Shown one piece after another: positions 35,523 through 46,071 of a DNA stretch of 64,000 nucleotides; the stretch's first letter is position 1, and each line of letters begins with the position of its first letter. The translations under genes and the position numbers were made by a program. Under the pieces are notes generated by a model. That model did not search any database, was not told the origin of the DNA, and saw nothing but the letters and a program-made list of their open reading frames with translations. The stretch is from Beroe ovata (Eukaryota > Ctenophora > Nuda > Beroida > Beroidae): positions 157,020 through 221,019 of the forward strand of contig CAMPET010000035.1 of assembly GCA_946803715.1 (NCBI GenBank), written 5' to 3'.

Positions 35523-37716
35523 CTAGTCAATACCGTGGGCGAATATGAGGACAAGACCAGGATTCGTAATGAAGGAGGAATCCATGTGTTGATTCTCAAG
35601 GAACAGCACAACGACAGCTTGACGACCGGGTACACGCCTCGTCACGTACTGTTCGTAGCAAACTCTGTTTACCTGTGGATCGGATGGGGGGTGAGGCGTG
35701 GGGAGTGAGGGGAGGGGAGTGAGTGAGGTGGTAGTGAGGAGAGGGGGNNGGGAGTGAGCCATGAGGGTAGGGAGGGGGAGGGGGAGTGAGGCAGAGGCGG
35801 AGTGGGGCGAGGGGCCGAGGGGGATTGAGTGTGAAATGAGGTTTGCGGCAGGGGGAAGTGAAAGTTCTTCGGATGGCGATAGTGATGCCTATAATTGGGG
35901 GCAATATGTTGGTAACCATGTTGACCGTAGGTCGGTCGAGATGGTTTGTTGATAGGCACAGAAAAAAAGAGAAGTAGATTGTATATCAGTGACACATTCA
36001 AAAAAAGAAGAGTAGTACTGAATGAGTCATTGATCCAATGAACAACACGTACATACAGCTACACACCGAACCTGTCTCATTTCGAGGCTGTTCAGACCGT
36101 TCGGCCATTTCCTCTCGTGGGAGTATGTGATCAGTTCATTGAGCAGCCGAGCCGGGCACCCAGAGTCCTGTGGTGGTTATAAGAGTAGGGAAACAGCTAC
36201 ATTGACACCAGTTCCTGTTGATCGCACAATTTATGCAGTTTGAACTTGATAATTCGGCAGGTAGACAAATTGACACTAGTCTTCACACTGACAGCTCTTT
36301 ACTAACACCTCTCTTATCTGACATCACTAAACACTGACACTACTTCACACTGACACCTTGGCACTTGTGACATTTTCCACTTGGAGGCTGGAGTGATTGT
36401 CTGAATCGTGATACTACAGTAAGTTGACACCAATCTACACTGACACCACTCCTCACTGACACCACCCTATACTGGCACCATTCCTCACTGACACCACTCT
36501 ATACTGGCACCATTTCACACTGACACCACTCTTTACTGACACCACTTTATCCTGACACCACTCCTCATTGACACAACTTCATACTGACATCACTTTATCC
36601 AGACACGTGCGTGATTGACATATCCACCTGGAGTGATCGTCTGATATGACCCTGTAGGACGTTATCTGGTGTGCTTATCATGCCGCCCCATCTCCTCACC
36701 CGGGCCTCGTCCAAACTTTGACACCACCTGCGAACACACATACCACGGTCAGCTAACTTTGACACCACTTGCAAACACAAGGAACCGGTTCTCTAGACTC
36801 GATATATACTGAGAGCCCACAGTAATACACTACCACAGTAATACACTACCACAGTAATACACTGCCACAGTAATACACTACCACAGAAATACCTGATTTC
36901 CTCATCGCTGAGGTTGTGTGGGTTGGAAAGCGCCCCATCCCTCCCGGCGCCGCTTGGTCCGGGGAACGGAACAGCGCCACCACTCGACCCAGCCGCCTGG
37001 TTGTCCGTAATTATCGGGGTTGTTTGCCGGGCCTCCTCCCTCAGTCGCTCAATCTCCACTTCCAGGGACTCTACCTTGGTCCTCAGCTCGACAATGATGG
37101 GCAGGACTGATTGTCTGAGATCATGAACACAGTTGTGATCCGGCATCTCATCGAGAGGAACTTCTACCCCGCAACCACGGTCACACGGTACCTGGTATAA
37201 TAGGATAAAGATTAAGCATGGTAGCTGGTACATGGTGTAATTAGCATGGTGCCTGGTACCTGGTTTGAGGGGATAGGCATGGTACCGTTTGTCATAGTGG
37301 CATGCCATGTTACTCATGAAGAGTCAAATTCAGCTCAGCTTACATCAGATGTAAGACAGGTAGATATTGCGACTAACCGGTCGTTGAGGACTGTAAGCGC
37401 AATCATTCAGGTGTGACTGGAGCAACTCCAATCTGACATTGATAGAACACCCAAACTCCTCATTATCACACGCGATAACAAGCTTCTTGTGGATGTTACG
37501 TAGTATCCGAGAGGGCGGTTTCAGATCACTCTCTGTCAGTGCAGTTCTGTCCACCGGACAGGTTTGGTGCTCGTTGAGCCAGCCCCGGATACACTCGATA
37601 CAAAATGCGTGCTCGCACTCCGCAGCCTGTACAGGGTCCTGGAGTACCTCCTTGCAGATGCAGCAGATGAGCTCCTCATCTATAGCACTGCGGAACCTAT
37701 TCATGTCGTAACCCAT
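35523..37716 (-). CDS. RNF41: RING-type E3 ubiquitin ligase RNF41 (NRDP1)
   Basis: Five exons in phase: 37716-37378, 37191-36893, 36727-36628, 36167-36072, 35672-35523 (327 residues; human 317). Starts MGYDMNRF like the human MGYD start, 5 nt after a TATCCTAG acceptor. C3HC4 RING at about residues 18-57 (CCICKEVLQ ... CEHAFCIECI ... CPVD), TRAF-type zinc-finger region (CDNEEFGCS, then CDRGCGVEVP) and coiled coil (LRTKVESLEVEIERL). The substrate-binding C-terminal domain has RRWGGMISTPDNVLQ, HERKWPNGLNSLEMRQ, VPGRQAVVV and GLVLIFAHG. RNF41 ubiquitinates ErbB3, Parkin and USP8 partners in mammals. All diagnostic residues are present. Introns carry two minisatellites and a purine-rich block. Confidence 0.96.
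35700..35860 (+). repeat. Purine-rich low-complexity tract (GGGAGTGAGG-like)
   Basis: Near-continuous G/A sequence with GAGGGGAGTGAGTGAGG units and an NN gap at 35748-35749, in the last RNF41 intron. Confidence 0.8.
36270..36600. repeat. ACTGACACCACT minisatellite in an RNF41 intron
   Basis: About 15-20 diverged copies of a 17-nt unit built on CACTGACACCACTCCT / TACTGGCACCATT. Confidence 0.8.
36821..36892. repeat. 16-bp minisatellite beginning at an RNF41 splice donor
   Basis: Four to five copies of CACAGTAATACACTAC. The donor of exon 37191-36893 (GTATTTCTG on the minus strand) is formed by the edge of the array. Confidence 0.85.
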
Positions 37717-38142
37717 GATGTCTAGGATAGAGAGAGAGGGGGGTTCATAATGAGGTGCCGGGAGGGAAACGTTGTGGAAAATGAAGAACGATTTCAGAGT
37801 GACTTATAACTGAAGAGCGTTAATTGAGTCCCAGATGAAAAGTTGATAGAGGAAGAAACAGTGAATTACAGTAAAACTGCAAAGCTCACCGTGTGAAACA
37901 TGTGGTGATAACAAAGTTAGTCTTGCTGTGTTGTGAAAATGAATCTAAACATTAAACAACCAGTGCACTTCAAGCACATTCTGTACAGTACAAAATGTTT
38001 CGATCAAAACAGACAACCTTAACAAGACATGAATAACTCAAAAGTTATGATTAGGAAAACATGAATATGAAAATCGAATTGAGTGACGCGCATCTGACCA
38101 ACATACGGAAAACGCAAACAAAAATCAAATCCCAATGATGAT

Positions 38143-39507
38143 TCACTGTTCAGATACAATAACTTGTTTCAATTCGCTCTGAGATGAAGGTGATGCAACA
38201 TCACTTTGCGGATGTTCCTTGCTGAACGGACACTCCAAGCAACTCATTTCCCGAATAGTCTTCTGAAGGTACATCTGTGCAGTCTTCAAACACCGCTGTA
38301 ACACATGGATACCGTCAAATGTCAGTATGATGATCTCAGACAGACCGTCACGTGTGATGTCACTGTAACATATCTCATAGATTGGGCTACCGTAACTCCT
38401 TCTGTAACATATCTGGGGAATGAGCGCACCCTCAGACAGGTACAGTTTGTACGCCAGGAAAACACGACCATACGTCCCTACCAGGATTTCCAAATCACCG
38501 TCACAGTCTATGTCCATGGTAGTGACACACGTGACACTGTCACACTGATTCGACTCGGGTAAGATGGTCCGTTTACCGAGCTTATTGCTGGGGTTAATGT
38601 CACTAAACAGCACGACTTGTTCTACCATACACCCCGCCACTAGACACAGTATTCCCTCCACTTTGAACAGTTTAACTGCTGAAATGGGTCCCTCCCAATC
38701 ATACAAATCCTCCCACAGCACTCCAGACGATGACGAGCTACTAGCAAACACCCGTATATTCCCGTCCAGCGTCCCGTACACAAGATACCACACTCCCTCG
38801 TCCACGAGCACATCCAAACACAGGATGTACTCGTGTAGCATCCTCTGTGATACCTGGTACTGGTGATGGAGCAGAGTGTGATGATCCACGTCACGTGGCA
38901 GCGATTTCTTGTCGTAACCGGGCCGGTACATGCACGTGTGTAGTCCAGGGTAATGCTCCTTCACTTGGCTATCGTCCATTCGACGGAGGGGAGAGTTAAC
39001 TGAGTACGAGAACACGTCGACACAGGGGTCTGTGTAGTACGTGGCAAATACAGCCATGTCGGAGTTGTCAGGGGAGAGGGGGTCACAGAACAGACGAACA
39101 ACATTGGGCTTGCTATGGAGCAGCTCTTCCTGCTTGAACTTCATTTTCATTGTGAGGAACTCAAGTTTAAACACACACAGAGAGTACTTCTCGTGAAAGT
39201 ACACCACTGCCATGATACACGAGTTGCCCGACAGTTGGACTGCGTCCAGGTGCACTATTTCCCACGGCGATGACGTTACTGATGACGTCATGTCAGGAGG
39301 ATCCTCGTTCGGAGTGTAGCACAGTCGTCTACCAAGTTCCTCGCTAGACTTGTCCCAGTAAATGTGATAGACTGAGTCACCGATAGCACAGAATGTCTCC
39401 TCCCCATCGGTCATGCACAGCAATGAATAGCTTGTCCCAGAGCTGTTACCATCCATTCTGTACTGGTCAGTAGGCTCAAAGTTCATCTCATAGAACTTTA
39501 AATCCAT
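38143..39507 (-). CDS. KPTN: Kaptin, KICSTOR complex subunit
   Basis: Intronless 454-residue frame (human 436); ATG 10 nt after a TTTACTAG acceptor. The C-terminal half matches kaptin: CDSVTCVTTMDIDCDGDLEI then LVGTYGRVFLAYK, and YSDITRDGLSEI then GIHVLQRCLKTAQ, equivalent to the human FG-GAP-like beta-propeller blades and following helix. In mammals KPTN with ITFG2, SZT2 and C12orf66 forms KICSTOR, which tethers GATOR1 to lysosomes to restrain mTORC1 when amino acids are low. It sits between SWEET and RNF41 on the same strand, 426 bp before the RNF41 start. Confidence 0.9.
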   Translation of the reverse strand: MDLKFYEMNFEPTDQYRMDGNSSGTSYSLLCMTDGEETFCAIGDSVYHIYWDKSSEELGRRLCYTPNEDPPDMTSSVTSSPWEIVHLDAVQLSGNSCIMAVVYFHEKYSLCVFKLEFLTMKMKFKQEELLHSKPNVVRLFCDPLSPDNSDMAVFATYYTDPCVDVFSYSVNSPLRRMDDSQVKEHYPGLHTCMYRPGYDKKSLPRDVDHHTLLHHQYQVSQRMLHEYILCLDVLVDEGVWYLVYGTLDGNIRVFASSSSSSGVLWEDLYDWEGPISAVKLFKVEGILCLVAGCMVEQVVLFSDINPSNKLGKRTILPESNQCDSVTCVTTMDIDCDGDLEILVGTYGRVFLAYKLYLSEGALIPQICYRRSYGSPIYEICYSDITRDGLSEIIILTFDGIHVLQRCLKTAQMYLQKTIREMSCLECPFSKEHPQSDVASPSSQSELKQVIVSEQ

Positions 39508-40091
39508 GTTTCCTTCACTAGTAAATTAATAACTTGAGAGATTGGTCATTACGAAACAGCCGAGAATCAAAGTCAAAAGTTGCTTGATTTGTCCAGAGTA
39601 CCAGTAAATAGTAATGTTCACTCAATGTCTGTTGTAGTTGGAGCACTTGTAGTTAAGCGAAAAAAGTATACTACTGTATGTAAAACTGTTCGATGTTCAT
39701 TCATAAAATTAATACTACAAAATATAGATACCTAAATGGAACTGAATGAAAATAGTAAAACATCTCATGCATGATATTCATTAACTGAAAAGCACTCGGT
39801 TACTATGTCTACTACTATTTTTGCAAGAACCAATAATACTGCACTGAGGGATAAAACTCTTAAATAGATGGATCAACGACCATCTAAATATTGGCATAAG
39901 TTAAATGTAAAGTTTCCAATATAATATTATGTGATACAGCAATCGGATCTGTAAACATGCCATCCTGACTGCTAGAAACCAATACCTCAACTCAAATGAC
40001 TGCTTTACCCAATACCCCTGTGGCCTGTACAGTGTTCAATTCAGAATGTAGTACCTCAGAGCCGGTGACTCAAGTACAAAGAGCCAGACTC
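39508..40091. other. Short intergenic spacer
   Basis: 584 bp between the SWEET stop and the KPTN start, AT-rich, no gene seen. Confidence 0.5.
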
Positions 40092-41381
40092 TCAAAGACT
40101 CTGCATTATGCCCGACACCGACGCTGGCTTGCTGTCCCAGTACTTGAAAAAGACACCAAGTTGTATAAATGCCAGTATTGTACCACAAATATTGGGAAAC
40201 TGAAGCAAGGAATTAGAAATTAGCCTTTTTATTGAAGTATAGGAAACGGATAAATTTTCATATTGGCAAAAGTAGGAAACATTAAGTGAAAAGGTATCGG
40301 CATGCTGGTAGATTTTGACAATTTTCACGGGTATGATGGCACAATGACTGCTGCATTGATCAGAATCAGGCATCACATGCATAGTGCATACAGTAGAACA
40401 TTAGGTATACAGTACCAGTGAGAATTGCTATTGTAATGATTCAGTAGATAAGATATGCTGACACGTGCTGTCACAACATACCTGACTATAAGCATGATTG
40501 AGGGGTACCTGAACGTATGCATCATTGATCAAAGCACCATACCACCACCACATAATACACTGAGCGGCAACCATTATGGACAGTGGGAAGGACATTGATT
40601 CTGTGTTCTTTTTCTCAATTACTACTTTCTGATGGAGGAAGTAGAAGTTTAGTTATTTTGCGATGAGTAAATGAAAATTAATAACTATCACAATTTCATG
40701 TGCGGAGCATACCAACTGGGCAAGGGGAGATGCAAATGTTGCTATTGTGATGCAGACACCAATGGTGCCTACAAATTCAGATGCTTCCTGGGTAGTTGTA
40801 TGAGCCCAAGAGCTGTAGAAGTTCATGCTGACCAATATTACTACAAAGCATCCAACTGTTTTATAGACAGATGACTGAAATCATATACGTAGTAGATAAA
40901 TAAAGCATAATTAATATCCAATGAATGAGGAAATAAACAAGCCTTTTTTCAACAAACCTTACTAGGAGTATACCAGTAGTATAATAAAACATAAGTACAA
41001 TTTAGTAATGTTCCAACTAAATTGGTAAATGTGAGGGTGACATCTCCCAACATCAACCCATAGTTAAACCACAGGAAGCAACTGCAAAGAAGATTTTTAT
41101 CAATGCCTAACCCATCTAGGACTTTTGATATAGAACAAGAAGGTGATTGACATAGAAACACTTGCCCAGTCGCCATGGCAACAAATGGTAATATTGGGAT
41201 GTCTCCAGTCCCTCTTCTCCTGATCTTCTGTACAGTATGTCTGAAATTTCAGTTACATATCAGTTGCAAATTTATTTTTAGCATAGTGTTGATGACTTCA
41301 ATGAAAAGTTTCATACATTCCAGTTGAGTACATCCCAAGAGTTAAAAGCATAGCAACTTTTGAAACAATTAGCTCTATCAT
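40092..41381 (-). CDS. SLC50A1: SWEET sugar transporter (SLC50A1)
   Basis: Six exons in phase: 41381-41317, 41240-41166, 41081-40958, 40874-40713, 40628-40509, 40199-40092 (217 residues; human 221). Two MtN3/saliva repeats: TM1 VAMLLTLGMYSTG, RRRGTGDIPILPFVAMATG, CFLWFNYGLMLGD and NLVGTLLNCTYVLLYYW; then FVGTIGVCITIATFASPLAQL (TM5) split by two residues only in naming, KKNTESMSFPLSIM and WWWYGALINDAYV. The tail is PNICGTILAFIQLGVFFKYW. SWEETs are facilitative hexose uniporters of plasma or Golgi membranes. The ATG is 1 nt after a CACTCAG acceptor. Intron 2 starts GC instead of GT (GG|GCAAGTG), a GC-AG intron. Confidence 0.93.
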
Positions 41382-41782
41382 ACTGAGTGCTGCTACTTGT
41401 GACCTGAACTATAGTCAAGATTTGGCTCACTTGGACAAGAAACAAAAAATTCCCCATCTTATCTAATAGAATCACAAAGAAGAGAATAGAAAAAATGACC
41501 AAAAGTGACAGGAATTTTGAATAGACGTGAATATGGGGCTGGTAGAGATTCATAATCACCATGGCTTCTGGTTTAATTTTTTCACTTCAGTCAGAAAGAT
41601 TTAAATTCTGCCAGAACTATAGAGGGTATCAAATCCTATGCAAGTTTGCAATATTAATATTCTGTTTCAAATTGAACACTGGTGACATCAAGCTCTCGCA
41701 ATGGATTGGTACATCTTCATTCCATAAGTCAAAATAATAATCTTAGACCACAAAATTGAAGCATGAAGGCCAAAGATTTGTC

Positions 41783-41960
41783 GATCGATGATAGACCCTG
41801 TCAAGAATTTCGTTTTGCGCTTCGCGGCTTGCATCAGCGGTCTAGCATCGCCAGACAAGCCAAAAATTTAAGGTTGATTTTCATAAAATGAATAAACAAT
41901 TGTTCCCGCGCTGCGCGGCGTGGCCCAAATACTCCGCGGCCGTGGTAACGACTTTTTAAA
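41783..41960 (+). mobile_element. Family A element, partial
   Basis: TCGATCGATGATAGACCCTG, TTCGCGGCTTGCATCAGCGG and TGTTCCCGCGCTGCGCGGCG with AAATACTCCGCGG blocks, shared with the copies at 5267-5530 and 60692-60895. Confidence 0.65.
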
Positions 41961-42036
41961 TTATGATTGTCAAATAAATTAATTAAAAGCGCGCAATGTG
42001 TGCACATGATTAAACTAACATTTTTTGCCAAATATT

Positions 42037-42092
42037 ATCTGACCTGTTTCTCGCGCGCGGCGCGCGAGCCTTCATCGAAGGCATATTGTGGA
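42037..42092 (+). mobile_element. Family B element fragment
   Basis: ATTATCTGACCTGTTTCTCG followed by CGCGCGGCGCGCGAG and CCTTCATCGAAGGC, matching the left half of 57516-57643. Confidence 0.65.
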
Positions 42093-42524
42093 TAACAATA
42101 TTTTTGGCTGATTATTCTGTTTATAGCAGAAATAAACAAACTTTTTTGGATTTCATATCGGATGGAATCATCAGCAGTGGTAAAATAGTCAGGCCCTATT
42201 AATCGACAAGTGAAATGTCCGAAACGAATTTCTGTGAGTTATACACTAGATGTTGGATGAATATGATGTGTTGAGATGATATTATGTTTCTATGTTAATC
42301 TGTGACACATTATGATGAATATAGATAATTTCTATTTATGAATGGGCATTTGGTCTGATTTGTTAACGAAGGTCACTGGCATTTCATAATTTGCTAGGCT
42401 ATTTTAAGGGTTCTCCATTATTTATGTGGTACAGTTTTTCAAATTTTAACCCTTAGCCGAGTAATTTATCAGCAAGGGTATAGATAGAGTAAAAGGAATG
42501 CTAAATGTATCATTCAAATAGATT

Positions 42525-45457
42525 ATGAAAAGGAAAAGGAAGTTGAAGGAAGTTCACGAATCTGAAAAAAATCTCAAATCAGTCTCTGATCCTTCTAAAT
42601 CCCTTGCAATGTGAGTGAAATTCATTGATGATCTTGATCCATGTCAGAGAAGGTTTTGACTTAGATATGTTAGAATTTTGTTTTTAGTTCTGAACAAGAG
42701 CAGTCAGATAAGATGCCAAAGAAGAACAAGCGAAAGAAAAAGGGGTTGTCTAAGGGAGACATTTCAAGAAGTAGTGTAAAGCCCAGCAAAAATTCTGAAG
42801 TAAGCTGTAAGCTCTCAGTCTTGCAATGATATCAATGCAAAACATCATCAATGATGACAAATGCCCTATCTTAAACCTTTTCTTTTGAATCAGATCCACA
42901 ATCCTTATGAACCATGTGATGTTTCTATTCTAAAGAATTTTGGGGATATCAAGACTAAAGATATTCAAACTCTTGCCCTGAATTATTTAGGTATGTATCT
43001 GAAGCATACATGAAACTTTGATATGGGGCTGCTTCACACATAGGAAGGCCGGGAATCACTAAATGGCTGTAAGAACGGCTATGAAGGCATTCTAACTGAC
43101 TTTATGCCTTCTTAATCGTTTCCTGGAGAGTACAAGAGTCCCTGCCTTGATATTCAACAAGTATCCTGAATACTGATAGGTTTTTTCCCTACAATTTCTA
43201 TCTTAGGTTGTACCCAAGCTGTTCCTGACTGGTGTCTGGTGACTAATAGAGGAGCTGGGAACAAGGTGTGCATTGTCATGGTTGAGGCTCTCTATCCTTT
43301 TATTTACAAGTTAGTGGTTTATTGTGTCGAACTGTGCATGCACCAAGGCAGTTACTCAACCTTTGGGAAGCAGATCATTCACTCAATCTTATATTAGTGC
43401 ACCTAATATATTTATTAGTAATTTGATAAAATTATCTATTGCTTATTTTCAAAATTCAAATATAAACATGTTGACAAGTTTCCTGTACCTACCTACTACT
43501 GAATAGTGATACAATTATAGTTCCCTTCTTACTTACAAGGCTTACTATGTTGTTGAAAAGGACGTGAATTGTATTTAACTGTTTTGAACATAATACATTG
43601 TTATTATGTTCATATGCTTGCAGAACCATGGCTACTCAAATGCCGAACTTTTCATCCCTCTTTCATAATGGTCCAACAGAGATCCAGAATCCTGGGAGTG
43701 AACTATTTGTTACTCCTGCTGGGTAGGTCTCAATCGTTTATTTATATCACATACTGGCACGGGCTGATATAATCCTAAGTGGCCATGCTGATTTGTTTTC
43801 TGTCGAATATGTAAATTGAAATGTCCACACTACTTCCATTCGAAAATATGTTATCCCTATCCCGAATTTCCTATCAACAGAACATTTACTCTTATAACAC
43901 TGGATTACATTTCTTCACTTCTCTCAATGCATGGTATCGTTCAGATCTGCCATTCTGGAGAAGGAACCAAAGAAAAGAGCTAACGATTCCTCATCCAGTT
44001 AGTACCTACTAAAACACTTTCTTGTCCATAGTCCATGTTGTTTCTATACTGCCCAATACTGAACCCGTTTTCCTATCACTCATACTCATTTTGCAGGGAA
44101 TGGAAAAGATGGTTCAGGGACTTCGGCATTTCCCCCAGTCCAAGATTACATCCTCAAACAAGACTACATGCTGGCACACGAATACCCTTCTCTTGAAACA
44201 CTCAATAAAGAGCCTGGCTGGAGAAGGTACTTGCTCCCACATTGATATATCATTTTGAATGTTGTATGCAAGGGGTGTGTATGGATAATGTGCACAATGC
44301 ACATCGTACTGCTCTCAGTGGAGCAGCACATAGGCATAGTAGATAGGCATATAGATAGGCATTCGTTTGAATTCCATGAATTATGACATCTGGTCCATAA
44401 CAATGGCGTATAGCAAGGAATATGCAACACATTGAAACGAATTACCACCCTCAGGTTCACTGGCAATATATCAGTAGAAGCCAGTTCCTACCCATTATAC
44501 GCTATAGACTGTGAAATGTGCATCACTGCTGTAGGGTCGGAAGTAACTCAGATCGCAATCGTTGACGAAACCCTAAACTGTATCTACAAATCCTACATTA
44601 AACCCGCCAATCCCATCATTGATTACGTCACAGCTTACAGTGGCATTACAGCTGAGATTCTCAAAGACGTCACTACTACGTTAGCTCAGGTTATCAAACA
44701 CGTTAACGATATTCTTCCACCTCAAGCGGTATTCGTTGGTCATTCTCTTGAGAATGATTTACGATGTCTAAAGCTGTTCCACGATAAGGTCATCGACACT
44801 TCGACACTGTTTAGTTCCAGTAAGGGAGGTAGTCTCAAGCCGGGTCTGCGGTTTTTAGCCATGAGGTTTCTGAAGGCTAAGATTCAGGACGGGTCTAATG
44901 GACATGACCCTGCTGAGGATGCTATGACTTGTATGAGGCTTGTTCGGCTGAAAGTCAAGAAAGGCCCCAATTTTGGGATTAATAAGAACCATCATGATGA
45001 AAATTCACTATCGATATATCTGACGAAACAGTCAAAAACAGGTGTTTTTGTCGACAAACCCATTGTAGCCCAGCAGCATTGTCATGGACTAGCTCAAGCT
45101 CTGCCCGCTTCCTCAGATGAGGCTGCTTTGGACACTTTTACCCGGCGTTTATCAACCAGATCAGAATTTTTCTGGCTGCACCTGTACAAACTTGAGCCCA
45201 TATACCGTGCATGTACCACAATACATGATATGATAAACAATCCTGAACTGATACCTGCACTCAAATTCATAGATGAGAGCATCAAGAACATCTACACAGC
45301 ACTTCCAGCAGATACTCTCTTTGTCATTTTCAGTGGGTGCAGTGGATATTGGAAAAAGCCGGAGTTTAACGGCAGTGACGAGGCAATGAAGAAGTTGATG
45401 ATCAATATTGTTGCACAAGTTAGACGAGGTCTGATGTTCATTAAGGTGAAAAACTAG
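42525..45457 (+). CDS. REXO5: REXO5-like DEDDh RNA exonuclease
   Basis: Eight exons in phase: 42525-42610, 42688-42799, 42894-42990, 43207-43309, 43624-43722, 43945-43997, 44097-44226, 44455-45457 (560 residues). The N terminus is lysine-rich (MKRKRKLK, KKNKRKKKG), suggesting nucleolar targeting. The segment PDWCLVTNRGAGNKVCIVM aligns with the region of REXO5 beginning PSWCQLF. The exonuclease domain in the last exon has all DEDDh elements: YAIDCEMC (D,E), VGHSLENDLRCL (D) and GHDPAEDAMTCM (H,D). REXO5 trims 3' ends of snoRNA and rRNA in animals. ATG 3 nt after a CAAATAG acceptor. It heads a run of five plus-strand genes. Confidence 0.88.
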
Positions 45458-46071
45458 AACCAGCTGCCAGCTGGACAGCCCGTGCGTACATCACTGCATA
45501 TTACTGATATGTCAGTCATTTTTATTCATCATCAGATACTATATGAGTTAGAGAACTGTTCAATAAGTATTATTCAATCCGCTACCTCACTATCCATATT
45601 CTATTGGTTGATTGCAGTGTCTCCTATGAGCATTGAGCAGCTACTTTGATATATAATAACCCTATTTCAGCAAATTTACAGTATTTCTCTACTTATGAAC
45701 CCAACACTTTTCATTTCTTTCAAGTAATAGGTAATACCTGCATCATGTTTAATGCACCTTTTGGAATTTGGTATTTAGAACTATTTTCAACAAGATAAAG
45801 TGTTTTATTATTTGTTTTAGATCGAAATTTAGTTTACAACGAGCGTCGAACTACATGGTGATGCTTAAATTTCATAAATCTCTGGTGTTGTTGAATGGGT
45901 AGGTAGGATTTTATATTTCATCTGTAATTTCCTTCAACTAAATTTCTTTTCATCGTCAGTCCTTTTTGTCCACAGCTAAATTGCTAAATTTCGTGCTAAT
46001 CGAGGACCACTTTACAATAAGTTCATTGTTTTGTATATCAATGAATGTAAAGCAACTGTCTCAGGTAGCCC
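45458..46071. other. Intergenic spacer
   Basis: 614 bp, AT-rich, no gene; ends in the acceptor AACTGTCTCAG just before the next ATG. Confidence 0.5.

Larger units (their letters stand above)
41382..42524. other. Intergenic between divergent SWEET and REXO5
   Basis: A bidirectional promoter region by position. It holds the family A element at 41783-41960 and a family B fragment at 42037-42092. Confidence 0.5.

Noticed and set aside
35340-35919. Plus-strand frame of 122 codons and minus-strand proline-rich frames
   Set aside because: Antisense to the last RNF41 exon or translation of the purine-rich repeat with undefined bases.
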